The notes: generated from the letters alone by a model not told the origin. 64,000 nt of DNA from Oscillospiraceae bacterium (GCA_009778065.1 WRKM01000004.1:1-64000), one strand, 5' to 3'; counted from the first letter of the stretch, positions 43,698-53,991 are shown. Translations and numbers: made by a program.

Positions 43698-44465
43698 TTA
43701 CCCGAATCGCCCCGTGATGTAATTCTCGGTGCGTTTATCTTTCGGTTTTGAGAATAACTCGACGGTTCTGCTGTATTCTATTACCTCGCCAAGCAGAAAA
43801 AATGCGGTCTTGTCGGAAACTCTCGTTGCTTGCTGCATATTATGTGTCACGATTACAATAGTATAATCGGTTTTTAGTTGGTTTATTAATTCCTCGATGG
43901 TTCCTGTTGAAATCGGGTCTAAGGCACTTGTCGGCTCGTCCATCAGCAGAATTTTCGGCTGGGCGGCGAGCGCTCTCGCTATACAGAGCCGCTGTTGTTG
44001 TCCGCCTGATAAGCCCATAGCGCTTTTCCGCAGACGTTCTTTGACCTCTGCCCAAAGCCCCGCTTGTTTTAGTGAATGTTCTACAATATTATCAAGCTCT
44101 GCTCTCTTTTTCGTTCCGAATGTACGCGGAGCGAACGCAATATTGTCGTAAATACTCATAGGAAAGGGGTTTGGCTTTTGGAAAACCATACCTACATTTT
44201 TACGGAGCAACGGAATATCGGTGCTTTTATCGTAAATATTCTGTTCTCCGATTTTAATTTCACCCGTGATTACACAACCCTCTACAAGGTCGTTCATGCG
44301 GTTGAAAATTCTTATAAACGTGGATTTTCCACAGCCGGACGGACCTATAAACGCCGTGACTTCATGCTCGTTAATATCCATATTTATATTCTTAAGAGCT
44401 TGAAAATCACCATAGTGCAGGTCACACTCTTTTACCGTTATATTATAAGCGTTATCCATTAACAA
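43698..44465 (-). CDS. pstB: Phosphate ABC transporter ATP-binding protein
   Basis: [48 protein letters not shown]. Confidence 0.98.
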   Translation of the reverse strand: MLMDNAYNITVKECDLHYGDFQALKNINMDINEHEVTAFIGPSGCGKSTFIRIFNRMNDLVEGCVITGEIKIGEQNIYDKSTDIPLLRKNVGMVFQKPNPFPMSIYDNIAFAPRTFGTKKRAELDNIVEHSLKQAGLWAEVKERLRKSAMGLSGGQQQRLCIARALAAQPKILLMDEPTSALDPISTGTIEELINQLKTDYTIVIVTHNMQQATRVSDKTAFFLLGEVIEYSRTVELFSKPKDKRTENYITGRFG

Positions 44466-45339
44466 GTTCCCCTTTCCCGAAGGTCTTACCGAGGACCGTC
44501 GCGAGTATATTAATTGACACTACAAGAACAAGTAGTACTACACCTGTCGCCGATGCCTGTTCGGGGTAGCCGTGTGAACCGAAGTAATAAACATTGAGTG
44601 CAAGACTTGTTCCCGGTGAAATGAAGCTGCCGGGTATTTTATTAATAACCATGCCTATTGTCAAAATAAGCACTGCACTTTCTGACATTACACGCCCGAT
44701 TGCCAAAATCAAAGAGGTGACAATACCGCTTCCCGCACATGGAAGCACCACAGAAAAAATTGTCCTTACTTTTGAAGAGCCGAGTGCATAGCTACCCTCC
44801 CGAAGCGAGAACGGGACAGCGAGCAGGCTCTCTTCCGTTGAGCGGACTATAGTCGGAAGTATCATAACAGCGAGCGTTAATCCGCCTCCGATAAGTGAAT
44901 AGCCCAAGCCTAAAGCGCGAACAAAAACAATATATCCGAAAATGCCGTAGACTATAGACGGAATCCCCGCCAGGGTTTCTGTCGCTACGCGGATAACTTG
45001 TATTAAACGGCTTTTTGACTTTGTGTATTCGGTTAGGAATATCGCGCTTCCTATCCCGATTGGTGCGGCGATTAAAATTGAAATGATGATTAAGTAAAGT
45101 GTTCCGATGAGTGCGGGCTTTATAGAGGGACTTTTACTGCTGTAATCCCCGAACAATAACTGCGTGTTTATATAGGGGATTCCGCGTATCAGCACGAATA
45201 CGATTACAGAGATTAACGCAGAGAGACTCAAAATTAACATCGATTGCGTTAATATTTTAAAAAAAACATACTTATATACTTTTCTTTTATGTGCGTTTGT
45301 CCTTTGGATGCGTATCGTTTTACGAGCGGTATGTTTCAT
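44452..45339 (-). CDS. pstA: Phosphate ABC transporter permease PstA
   Basis: [32 protein letters not shown]. Confidence 0.95.
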   Translation of the reverse strand: MKHTARKTIRIQRTNAHKRKVYKYVFFKILTQSMLILSLSALISVIVFVLIRGIPYINTQLLFGDYSSKSPSIKPALIGTLYLIIISILIAAPIGIGSAIFLTEYTKSKSRLIQVIRVATETLAGIPSIVYGIFGYIVFVRALGLGYSLIGGGLTLAVMILPTIVRSTEESLLAVPFSLREGSYALGSSKVRTIFSVVLPCAGSGIVTSLILAIGRVMSESAVLILTIGMVINKIPGSFISPGTSLALNVYYFGSHGYPEQASATGVVLLVLVVSINILATVLGKTFGKGELVNG

Positions 45340-46217
45340 TACCTTCCCCCTCCTTTTTCTCTTTTTAAGAGAGAAAAGCTGATATTTAAAAGTAAGGTGA
45401 AGAAGAATAACACCACGCCGGTAGCGATGAGTGCGGTCTCGGCATCGCCTGTCAGCTCGTTCGCTCCCATAGCAATATTCGCCGTCATGGTACGTACCGA
45501 CTGGAAAAGGCTTTTCGGCATAACGGGAGAACCCCCTATAACCATTATTACCGCCATTGTTTCACCTATTGCGCGACCTATCGACAACACAACGGCGGCA
45601 AATATTCCGCTTTTAGCGGCGGGGAGCATAACCTTGAACACGCTTTGTTCCTCAGTCGCACCAAGTGCCAATGCACCCTCATAATAGCTCTTCGGGACAG
45701 CGTTCAAAGCATCAAGGCTTACGCTCACGATTGTAGGCAATATCATTATCGAGAGTACGAGGCTCGCCGCAAGTATGCCGTAACCGACACCGTTCGGCGA
45801 AATCTCGTCCCTTAAAAACGGTACAATAATGATTAAACCAAATAAACCGTATATAACCGACGGAATCCCCGCCAAAAGGTTAATCAGTTGCCGTATAGAT
45901 GGTACGGCTTTTTTGGGACAGAATTTATACAGGCTTATCGCTGTGAGTAGTCCTGTTGTTACGCCGATAATGGTTGACAGTGCCGTAACGTAGAGCGAAG
46001 CAACAATCATCGACAGTATTCCGTAAGCCTCACTGTTTAAATGCCATCTTGTCCCGAAGAAATTCGTGATTCCTACCTTTCCGATAAAAGGTATACCCGT
46101 CGAAAAGAGGAACACGCAGATACAGCCAAGCGCGATTATTGAAAACACGGCGCAAAACATAAAGATTCCGTGCATGACTGTATCCCTGTTCTTAATAAAG
46201 TGATAAGTTTTTATCAT
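45339..46217 (-). CDS. pstC: Phosphate ABC transporter permease PstC
   Basis: NLLAGIPSVIYGLFGLIII; GRAIGETMAVIMVIGG. Confidence 0.95.
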   Translation of the reverse strand: MIKTYHFIKNRDTVMHGIFMFCAVFSIIALGCICVFLFSTGIPFIGKVGITNFFGTRWHLNSEAYGILSMIVASLYVTALSTIIGVTTGLLTAISLYKFCPKKAVPSIRQLINLLAGIPSVIYGLFGLIIIVPFLRDEISPNGVGYGILAASLVLSIMILPTIVSVSLDALNAVPKSYYEGALALGATEEQSVFKVMLPAAKSGIFAAVVLSIGRAIGETMAVIMVIGGSPVMPKSLFQSVRTMTANIAMGANELTGDAETALIATGVVLFFFTLLLNISFSLLKREKGGGR

Positions 46218-47209
46218 TATTTAATCAAATCGCTCCATTTTGCAGTTGTTGTTACGTCTTCGTCATAAATGTTCTTGAGTTCTTCCATTGAAATGTCATC
46301 TAACGGATTACTTTTGTTTACAATAACGGCAATCCCGTCTTTTGCTACTTCATAAAATGTGCATAACGGAGCATTGTCAATATTGAAGTTTTCGCTTATC
46401 ATGCCGAATGCAGAAACATCATCGTTCGCATTTTTATAACCCGTACCCGAGCCGCCGCCGGAAACATTTACGGATACATTAGGCTGTAAATTCTCGAACG
46501 CGCTTGCAAGTTCAATCATAAGGGGCTGGAGTGAAGTCGAGCCGCTTATATCAATTTCGCCTGACAAAGAACCGTCAATAGTATACGCATCCGCATTGTC
46601 AATAATCGAAATATAACCCTCTTCAGATATTATTTCCTGTGCATCGCTTGATTGTAAGAATGCAAAAAATGCTTTATTGATACCATCGTTAATTGTGGCT
46701 TCCTTGTAAACAACCGACAGCGGGCGTGATATTTTATATGTTCCGCTTTTAATATTCGCGACTGTTGCATCTGCGCCGTCAACCTTGAGTATTTTCACTT
46801 CATCTGTTGTGAAACCGAGACTTTCGTAGGCTATTGCCGCAGGGTTGCCTTTTACTTCAGTAAGAACGCCGGCAGTACCTGTCTGAATAATTACGTCAGT
46901 AGGGTCGGCTTTGCCTTTAAGTCCGATAATCTCCATGAAAGCGGATTTTGTGCCGCTTCCGTCTTCACGGGCTATGATTGTGACATTTCTGCTTGTGTCG
47001 AAGTTGGAAACAGGGGTTTCATTACCGCCGTTATTTCCGCTATCGGGGGGTTCAGGTGCTGCAGGTGTTCCGGGGTTTTCGGAGGCAATATTTCTGTTTG
47101 TGTCGGGGTTGCTTCCCGGATTATCATTCCCATCGCCGCTCTCCGTACAGGCGGTTAAGGCGAATGTTAAAGAAGCGAGGATAATAGCGATTGCAAATAG
47201 TTTTTTCAT
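46217..47209 (-). CDS. pstS: Phosphate-binding lipoprotein PstS
   Basis: Lipobox LTAC; ISGSTSLQPLMIELASAFE; NVSGGGSGTGYKN. Confidence 0.92.
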   Translation of the reverse strand: MKKLFAIAIILASLTFALTACTESGDGNDNPGSNPDTNRNIASENPGTPAAPEPPDSGNNGGNETPVSNFDTSRNVTIIAREDGSGTKSAFMEIIGLKGKADPTDVIIQTGTAGVLTEVKGNPAAIAYESLGFTTDEVKILKVDGADATVANIKSGTYKISRPLSVVYKEATINDGINKAFFAFLQSSDAQEIISEEGYISIIDNADAYTIDGSLSGEIDISGSTSLQPLMIELASAFENLQPNVSVNVSGGGSGTGYKNANDDVSAFGMISENFNIDNAPLCTFYEVAKDGIAVIVNKSNPLDDISMEELKNIYDEDVTTTAKWSDLIK

Positions 47210-47284
47210 TAGAATTGTACTCCTTAAATTTTTATTTTGTAGCTACATTCTATCAAATAAAAAGACTTTGAAAAAGCAACAAAA

Positions 47285-47312
47285 CGTAAATGTAATGTAA
47301 ATTTTGCGTAAA
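47285..47312 (-). promoter_or_regulatory. Pho box upstream of pstS
   Basis: Minus strand TTTACG-N5-TTTACA-N5-TTTACG, 11-bp period; candidate -10 TAGAAT at 47252-47247 with no -35. Confidence 0.75.
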
Positions 47313-47419
47313 GAGATTTCGTTTTTAAAGCGTGTCACGTTAAAAAAGTTGTCTGTAAGGCTTGTTTTTTTATACAGGAAGTGGTATAATGTAGAAAATG
47401 ATATACAATGGAGACTATC

Positions 47420-48265
47420 ATGAAATTTAAATCAAAGGTTGACTGGTGGATACATATTGCGTTTGCAGGCATGGTACTCGTAACCGCTTGGATTTTAGTC
47501 GAATTCATACTTTCGCCGGGAGCTGTATTAGGGATTAGTGCGGCTGTTTGCGGGATTCCGACTGCGTTAATTCTGCCGTGGTGGGTAAATATGTACTACA
47601 ATTTAGATGAAAACGAGCTTGTAATTCATCTTGGCGGCTTCGGGAAGGGTAAAAAAATCCCTTATTCCGATATTACGAGTATAAAAGAAACGAGAGAGCC
47701 GTATTCTTCGGAGGCATTGTCGATTGACCGGATTGAGATAAAGTTTAAGGCGGGTAAGACAAGGAGTTATACTGACGTCGTTTATATTTCTCCGAAAGAA
47801 AAGCAAGAATTTTTAAGACTGCTTGAAGAAAAGAGAAGGGGAAATGAAAACATGGAACAATATAATTTTGAGTTTAAAGAAAACCGTCTTACCGGACCTT
47901 CCTTTAATATTACATTTGAAAACGAAATTGAAAAGGTAATTTTTCACAATGAATATTATTTTGTACTATTACAATATTCAAGTGGTAATTTTGAAGAAGA
48001 TAATGTGATGTTTTACGATTACAATGTTTACTGTGTTAATAAAACAGGTGACGTAATTTGGCAGGTAAAGGTGATACGTCCTTATGTTGAAGAGGTACCT
48101 GCAATGCGTGCGTTTGTAGAAATTCGATTACCAAAAGACAGTGCAATGAAGGATGAAAAAAAACTAAAAGGTGACGTACTGATAGGACTTACAATGAATG
48201 GAAACCGTTTTATTATTAACAAGAAAACAGGGGAAACAATCGGGGAACTCCATACTTTAAGATAA
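47420..48265 (+). CDS. Bacterial PH-domain membrane protein fused to a C-terminal domain of unknown function
   Basis: Two TM segments then YYNLDENELVIHLGGFGKGKKIPYSDITSIKETREP (PH-like); second half from ~47851 unrelated, with SD-like AGAAGGGG and internal ATG before it. Confidence 0.6.
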   Translation: MKFKSKVDWWIHIAFAGMVLVTAWILVEFILSPGAVLGISAAVCGIPTALILPWWVNMYYNLDENELVIHLGGFGKGKKIPYSDITSIKETREPYSSEALSIDRIEIKFKAGKTRSYTDVVYISPKEKQEFLRLLEEKRRGNENMEQYNFEFKENRLTGPSFNITFENEIEKVIFHNEYYFVLLQYSSGNFEEDNVMFYDYNVYCVNKTGDVIWQVKVIRPYVEEVPAMRAFVEIRLPKDSAMKDEKKLKGDVLIGLTMNGNRFIINKKTGETIGELHTLR

Positions 48266-48281
48266 AAATATTTGAAAGTGA

Positions 48282-48911
48282 GTGTTGAACATTATTAAAA
48301 TAAAACCTGAAAATATTACTTTTAAGAAGCGTATAAAATTAATCTTGATTTTTCTTATCATTCTTACATTATTTATTTTCTCCCCATATATCCTTAAAGC
48401 TCCGGTATTAATAAAAGACTTTTTTCATAACTCAAAGCTTCGTGATATTGGTATCTATCATATCGCTGTTACCGGCGGAAGTTATAGTCAATACGGAAGT
48501 AGTAGCGGAGCAAGAATGGAAAAAAGAACAAGCTTTTACATATTTTATGATGACGTAAAAACCATAGAGGAGTTTATAGATAAAGTAGAAAAGCTATTGC
48601 TTGATAAAAACGAACTTGATTTTATTAAAAATTTTTCAAACCGGGGTAATGAGCTGAAAAACGATGAATGGCGTTATAACTTAAATTTTAAAAACCCCGA
48701 TAAAGATTTTCCTGTTGGATTTAATTCTATTGGTTGGTTTCCGAAAAACGTAATACACTCCGAGGGTTACTTATATGGTTCAATAGGTTGGGTTGAAATT
48801 GAGTATAATAATAGCAATGATAGTCCATATACTGTAACATATATTCTAAATGGAATCAATGGGATTCAGGAAGTTGAGATATTACAGTATAAAGAGCTAA
48901 ATAGAAAATAG
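48282..48911 (+). CDS. Hypothetical membrane-anchored protein (TTG start)
   Basis: Single N-terminal TM; no recognised family. Confidence 0.5.
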   Translation: MLNIIKIKPENITFKKRIKLILIFLIILTLFIFSPYILKAPVLIKDFFHNSKLRDIGIYHIAVTGGSYSQYGSSSGARMEKRTSFYIFYDDVKTIEEFIDKVEKLLLDKNELDFIKNFSNRGNELKNDEWRYNLNFKNPDKDFPVGFNSIGWFPKNVIHSEGYLYGSIGWVEIEYNNSNDSPYTVTYILNGINGIQEVEILQYKELNRK

Positions 48912-48936
48912 TTTAAGTGAAATTTTAGGAGGCTGT

Positions 48937-49437
48937 ATGAAAAAAACTAAATCATTTAAATTCATAATTATTATTCTGTTACTTATATTGTTGGTTATTT
49001 TTATACTTGGGTGCATAATTTATTTTTTTAACATCAACGCACCTAAAAAAGAGGCAGATAAAATCATTAATGATTTTTATGAAAATGAGCAAGTATTTAT
49101 TACTATAAAAGATTATTTCTTGAATAACGAGTTTGATTCCATACATGTTTATGTAAATAAAAATAATTTTTCTGAATTAATATTAACTGATGAGGAATAT
49201 GAATGTTTTAATAATGTATTTACTAAATTGAAGCTTATACGAATAGTTTACCATAAAACTGACCATTCGAGCGGATATAGTGATGTAGTTCGATTTGTTT
49301 ATACAATTAAATTTAATTTAGAACATGAGATGGTCTATACGGGAAGTAATGACAGTTTCATTTGGAATAGTTCTGTAACTATAGAAAACATAAATTTAGA
49401 AAATGGATGGCACTTTAATTCTTATGGAGGAGAGTAA
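48937..49437 (+). CDS. Hypothetical membrane-anchored protein
   Basis: TAGGAGG SD, N-terminal TM. Confidence 0.55.
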   Translation: MKKTKSFKFIIIILLLILLVIFILGCIIYFFNINAPKKEADKIINDFYENEQVFITIKDYFLNNEFDSIHVYVNKNNFSELILTDEEYECFNNVFTKLKLIRIVYHKTDHSSGYSDVVRFVYTIKFNLEHEMVYTGSNDSFIWNSSVTIENINLENGWHFNSYGGE

Positions 49438-49443
49438 AAAAAC

Positions 49444-49848
49444 ATGACTATCCGCACGGCACGGACATCAGATTTTGATATAATTAATGAACACGAAAAA
49501 TGGCTTGACAAAGCAACTTTGTCTAAGAAAATCACCGACGGAAAAGTTTACGTAGTTTACAGTGGCGACAAGTTCGTCGGTTGGCTTAGATACGGGCTTT
49601 TTGGGGATAATATTCCGTTTATGTACATGTTAAATTTGTTGGAATCGCACCAAAGAAAAGGCATAGGTCGAAAGTTAGTTGAATTTTGGGAGGAGGAAAT
49701 GTGCAAAAAAGGCTATAAACTCGTGATGACTTCAGCCGCCTCAAACGAGAATGCGCAGCACTTTTACACCAAACTCGGCTATAAAGCAATCGGTAGTTTT
49801 TCATTGAAAAATGACCCGCTTGAAATTATGTTTCAGAAATTTATTTGA
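49444..49848 (+). CDS. GNAT family N-acetyltransferase
   Basis: LESHQRKGIGRKLVEFWEEEM...ENAQHFYTKLGYK. Confidence 0.85.
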   Translation: MTIRTARTSDFDIINEHEKWLDKATLSKKITDGKVYVVYSGDKFVGWLRYGLFGDNIPFMYMLNLLESHQRKGIGRKLVEFWEEEMCKKGYKLVMTSAASNENAQHFYTKLGYKAIGSFSLKNDPLEIMFQKFI

Positions 49849-49859
49849 TAGGAAAAATT

Positions 49860-51413
49860 ATGTTTAACTATATACTAACCCGCTCAAAACGCCGCACAAT
49901 CGCAATCTATGTCCGTAACGGCACAGTCGATGTCCGCGCCCCCATGAGAACCTCAAAGCGCGAAATCGATAAGTTTGTGCAGTCTAAGGAAAAGTGGATT
50001 AATGACAGATTGGCGGAGTATAACAGGCAACAGGAAAAACGTGATGAATTTGTGCAAAATAATGCCGCTTTTATTCCGCAGTTGAAAACAGAATACATCG
50101 CAAAAGCAAAATCATATATTCCCGCACGAGTAACGCATTTTTCAAAGCTGATGAATGTCACGCCGCTCGCCGTAAAAATCAACTCTGCGAAAACTCGCTG
50201 GGGGAGTTGCAGCGTGCAAAAAAGCATCAATTTTTCATGGCGGCTGATTATGGCTGATGACGATGTGATTGATTATGTTGTTGTTCATGAGTTGGCGCAT
50301 ATAACCGAAATGAATCACTCGCAGAGGTTCTGGAAAATCGTTGAAAATATACTGCCTGATTATAAAACACGGCAGTTGAAATTAAAAAAGTTACAGAAAA
50401 CTTTATCTGTGCAGGATTGGGATTATGATGCGGAAAAAGATGTTTCCGATGAAGCGGTTCAAGAAAACCCAAAACAAGATTACGCCGCTTGCGGAGCGGG
50501 TTCTGAACCGAAAGTTGAAACAAAAGTGCAATATCACTACGCTCATTATAAAACTATCCTCTCGCCGAAAAACGGCATGAACCTTTATCGCGGTTGTACC
50601 CACGGTTGCATCTATTGCGACAGCCGTAGTGCGTGTTATCAAATGAAGCACGATTTTGAGGACATTGAAGTCAAGCAGAACGCCGTGAAGATTTTGGAAT
50701 CGCAACTTCGGCGAAAACGCACACCTTGCATGATTGGTACGGGTGCGATGTGCGACCCGTACATTCACCTTGAAGAGGAACTTACACTCACGCGGCAATG
50801 CTTAGAACTCATCGAGCGGTATGGGTTCGGGTTGGCGATTCTGACTAAATCAAACCGTATTATGCGAGACATCGACCTTTTGTACAGCATTAATGCAAAC
50901 TCAAAGTGTGTTGTGCAGATGACATTGACAACTCTCGATGAAGAAATGTGCAAAATTTTAGAGCCTGATGTATCGACTACTGCGGAGCGATTCGAGGTGC
51001 TGAAAATCATGCAGAAAGCCGGAATACCAACCGTTGTGTGGCTCTGCCCGATTTTGCCTTTTATCAACGACACTGAGGAAAATTTGCGCGGGATTCTCGA
51101 TTATTGCATTGATGCCGGGGTGCGAGGGATTATGAATTTCGGTTTTGGTACGACCATGCGTGAGGGTAGCCGGGATTATTTCTACAGAAAATTAGACGAG
51201 CATTTTCCGACAGACGGCCGCCGTCCCGGTATGAAGCAGAAATATATCAAGACATTCGGCAACTCTTACGAGTGTCCAAGCCCGAACAGTAGCCGCCTGT
51301 GGCGGATTTTCTCGGATGTATGCCGAAAAAACGGGATTTTATACAAAACAAAAGATGTGTTTGAGTATATGAACAAATTTGAGTCTAAAGCGACACAGCT
51401 TTCGTTATTTTGA
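49860..51413 (+). CDS. Fusion: YgjP/SprT-like metallopeptidase + SPL-family radical SAM protein
   Basis: TRWGSCSVQKSINFSWRLIMADDDVIDYVVVHELAHITEMNHSQRFW (HExxH at codon 50286) in frame with NLYRGCTHGCIYCDSRSACYQ (CX3CX2C, first Cys 50595)...IGTGAMCDPY...PNSSRLWRIF. Confidence 0.88.
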   Translation: MFNYILTRSKRRTIAIYVRNGTVDVRAPMRTSKREIDKFVQSKEKWINDRLAEYNRQQEKRDEFVQNNAAFIPQLKTEYIAKAKSYIPARVTHFSKLMNVTPLAVKINSAKTRWGSCSVQKSINFSWRLIMADDDVIDYVVVHELAHITEMNHSQRFWKIVENILPDYKTRQLKLKKLQKTLSVQDWDYDAEKDVSDEAVQENPKQDYAACGAGSEPKVETKVQYHYAHYKTILSPKNGMNLYRGCTHGCIYCDSRSACYQMKHDFEDIEVKQNAVKILESQLRRKRTPCMIGTGAMCDPYIHLEEELTLTRQCLELIERYGFGLAILTKSNRIMRDIDLLYSINANSKCVVQMTLTTLDEEMCKILEPDVSTTAERFEVLKIMQKAGIPTVVWLCPILPFINDTEENLRGILDYCIDAGVRGIMNFGFGTTMREGSRDYFYRKLDEHFPTDGRRPGMKQKYIKTFGNSYECPSPNSSRLWRIFSDVCRKNGILYKTKDVFEYMNKFESKATQLSLF

Positions 51414-51431
51414 AAGCAGAAAGGTGAAATT

Positions 51432-52211
51432 ATGCTCGGAATTTATTTTAGCGGAACAGGCAATACGCGCTATGCGGTTGAGCGGTTTGTGACAGTAATC
51501 GACAGTACGTCAAATTCGCTCTCAATCGAAGACAACGGCGTTCTAAGCGAACTCACAAAGCATGAGATATTCGTGTTCGGTTTTCCTGTTTATTACAGCA
51601 ATATCCCGAAAATCGCAAAGGACTTTATAATCGAAAACAAGGCTTGTTTCAAAGGCAAGAAAGTTTTCATTATCGCCACAAAAGGCTTGTTTAATGCGTT
51701 TGGCGTTGGTCATGCAAAAAGAATGTTTAAAGACTGCGGCGCGGAATTTATCGGAAGTTCGCAGTTTAATATGCCCGATAATATTCGGGACTTGAAGATT
51801 ATGGAAGTCGCTTTTGATTACAGCAAAGACGGAAAAATGCTCGAAAAAGCCGATAGGAAAATCGTAAAAGCCGCCGAGAAATTCAAAGCGGGTAAGCGGC
51901 AGAAAAGCGGCTTGAATCCGCTGAATTATATAATTGGTTTTTTCTTGAAAATCCTGCGGTTTTATCCCAAAACAGATAGTTATATTTCCGCGCCGAAAGT
52001 TGACATCGGGAAATGTAACGGTTGCGGTTTATGTGCGGAGTTATGCCCGATGAAAAACTTGAAAATCACTGACAGCAAGGTAGTATCGGGTAGCAAGTGT
52101 ACTGTATGTTATCGGTGTTTCGGAAATTGTCCGACACAGGCGCTGACGGTGTTGGGAGATAAGGTTTATGGGCAGTATGTGTTTGAAAAGGAAATGCGGG
52201 AGGAAGATTGA
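51432..52211 (+). CDS. EFR1-type flavodoxin-ferredoxin fusion
   Basis: FSGTGNTRYAVERF flavodoxin-like; CNGCGLCAELCP and CTVCYRCFGNCP 4Fe-4S motifs. Confidence 0.88.
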   Translation: MLGIYFSGTGNTRYAVERFVTVIDSTSNSLSIEDNGVLSELTKHEIFVFGFPVYYSNIPKIAKDFIIENKACFKGKKVFIIATKGLFNAFGVGHAKRMFKDCGAEFIGSSQFNMPDNIRDLKIMEVAFDYSKDGKMLEKADRKIVKAAEKFKAGKRQKSGLNPLNYIIGFFLKILRFYPKTDSYISAPKVDIGKCNGCGLCAELCPMKNLKITDSKVVSGSKCTVCYRCFGNCPTQALTVLGDKVYGQYVFEKEMREED

Positions 52212-52213
52212 CG

Positions 52214-52323
52214 ATGTGGAAATGCCCTAAATGTAATCGTGAATTTAAGAATACAGGACAAGACCACTTAACAAATCGCTTCCGTATGAAATCATAGCCG
52301 AAATCACACGTTGGCGGGTATCG
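52214..52323 (+). pseudogene. Gene scar: zinc-ribbon 5' end MWKCPKCNREFKNTGQDH joined to an out-of-frame 3' end (LPYEIIAEITRWRVS)
   Basis: Start-proximal 18 codons, then frame change and 3' piece; DUF1801/DUF5655-like origin suspected. Confidence 0.5.
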
Positions 52324-52347
52324 CTTATAGAAGAAAGTAGGTTTACC

Positions 52348-52881
52348 ATGCCCAAAAAGTTACGAAAAACCCTCGGCGATGTCAACGCACCGTCAACTAT
52401 CGCACTTCGAGAGCTGATTGACACCCAAAGCAAGGACACAATCCGTAAGTGGTGTCTTGAATACGCCGAGAATAAACTTCTGCCGATTTTTGAGAAGCAC
52501 TGCCCCGGCGACAAACGCCCTCGAAATGCCGTAAACGCCGCTCGCGACTACATTGAAGGCAAGGTGAAATTTCCTGTTGTCAAGAAGAACATACTCAACG
52601 AATGTCATCAAGCGGCACGAGAACTTGACAATAATCCGATTGCACAAACGGCGGCTCGTGGTGTTGGGCAGGGTTCGGCGGTGGTTCACACGCTGACACA
52701 TTCGCTGGGGTTGTTCTTTTACGCGGCGGCGGCAGTCGCTTATGAGCGTGTCGGGCTTGAAGCGACCGATGAGGTTTACGCCGCAATCGCAGAGGAAGTC
52801 TGCCTTGATTATACCGCCGCTTTGCGTGAAATCGCAGTTGCAAACGAGCCGAACCCTGTTAAATTAAAATGGAATTGTTGA
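52348..52881 (+). CDS. Putative Imm5-like immunity protein
   Basis: IALRELIDTQSKDTIRKWCLEYAENKLLPIFEKHCPGDKRPRNAVNAARDYIEG...AARELDNNPIAQTAARGVGQGSAVVHTLTHSLGL. Confidence 0.6.
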   Translation: MPKKLRKTLGDVNAPSTIALRELIDTQSKDTIRKWCLEYAENKLLPIFEKHCPGDKRPRNAVNAARDYIEGKVKFPVVKKNILNECHQAARELDNNPIAQTAARGVGQGSAVVHTLTHSLGLFFYAAAAVAYERVGLEATDEVYAAIAEEVCLDYTAALREIAVANEPNPVKLKWNC

Positions 52882-52894
52882 CGGAGGTATGCAG

Positions 52895-53314
52895 ATGTTT
52901 GAAGTCAAATATGCAACCGAAAACGACAAGCCCTTTTGGTTCACGCTCGACAAGCATCTCAGCGAGAGTGAGTTTGCATTGAAAGTCCGTGACAGGCGCG
53001 GTTACATCATCAGCGACGGCGGCAAACCCATCGGAATCATGCGGTATAATCTGTTTTGGGATAATACTCCGTTTTTGACTCTCATTTACATTACTGAATC
53101 CTGTCAAAGACAGGGTTTCGGCAGACAGGCAATGCTCCATTGGGAGGACGAAATGCGAACGCTCGGCTATAAAATGGTAATGACCTCCACGCAAGCTGAT
53201 GAACAGGCACAGCATTTTTATCGGAAACTCGGATACGTTGATAAGGGTTGTTTAGTTTTGGACGGTACGCCGTTTGAACAGCCGCCCGAAATTATTATGA
53301 TAAAGGTTTTATAG
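52895..53314 (+). CDS. GNAT family N-acetyltransferase
   Basis: ITESCQRQGFGRQAMLHWEDEM...QAQHFYRKLGY. Confidence 0.85.
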   Translation: MFEVKYATENDKPFWFTLDKHLSESEFALKVRDRRGYIISDGGKPIGIMRYNLFWDNTPFLTLIYITESCQRQGFGRQAMLHWEDEMRTLGYKMVMTSTQADEQAQHFYRKLGYVDKGCLVLDGTPFEQPPEIIMIKVL

Positions 53315-53373
53315 AAATATGGAGAATCGTCATATGGCAGAATCATTAAAAAGTGTCGGGAGGTCATGCGTTA

Positions 53374-53551
53374 TGAACTTTTTTGAAATCGTAAAAAAGC
53401 CGCGCTTGAAGCACTCGGTGTCCCTGCCGGGTATCGGTTGCGTGCTGTGTTGCCGATTGGAAAACCGGAGGTCGAGGGAAAGCCGCGTGAGAAATTGCCG
53501 TTTAATGAGCGGGTTAGTTATGGGAAGTTTGGGGAGGGGAAAGACACATGA
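53374..53551 (+). pseudogene. Nitroreductase remnant with internal deletion
   Basis: MNFFEIVKK start joined, in a different frame, to AALEALGVPAGYRLRAVLPIGKPEVEGKPREKLPFNERVSYGKFGEGKDT*. Confidence 0.65.
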
Positions 53552-53991
53552 ACGTCATAATTAGAAAAGCAGAGACTTCAGATATACCGCAAATACTTGA
53601 TTTATACGCCGAACTGCAACCTCTCGACACGCTAATTGAGGAAAGCATGGCACGCTCTGTTTTTGAACAGGCGAATAAATGTGGCGTTACTTATTTCGTT
53701 GCCGATATAGACGGACGAATTGCGGGAACTTGTTATATCGCAATAATTCCGAATATCACAAGGCAATGTTCGCCTATTGGATTTATTGAAAACGTAGTCA
53801 CTTCCGGCGACTATCGCCGACTTGGAATCGGTCGCAAACTAATGGATTCGGCAGTTGAATTTGCAAGAGAATGTGACTGTTACAAAGTTACATTACAAAG
53901 TGGAATTAAGCGTGAAGAAGCTCACAAATTCTACGAATCGGTAGGATTTGACGGGGATTCAAAGAGAGGGTTTGAGATTAGGTTAAAATGA
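53548..53991 (+). CDS. GNAT family N-acetyltransferase
   Basis: NVVTSGDYRRLGIGRKLMDSAVEFAREC...AHKFYESVGF. Confidence 0.88.
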   Translation: MNVIIRKAETSDIPQILDLYAELQPLDTLIEESMARSVFEQANKCGVTYFVADIDGRIAGTCYIAIIPNITRQCSPIGFIENVVTSGDYRRLGIGRKLMDSAVEFARECDCYKVTLQSGIKREEAHKFYESVGFDGDSKRGFEIRLK

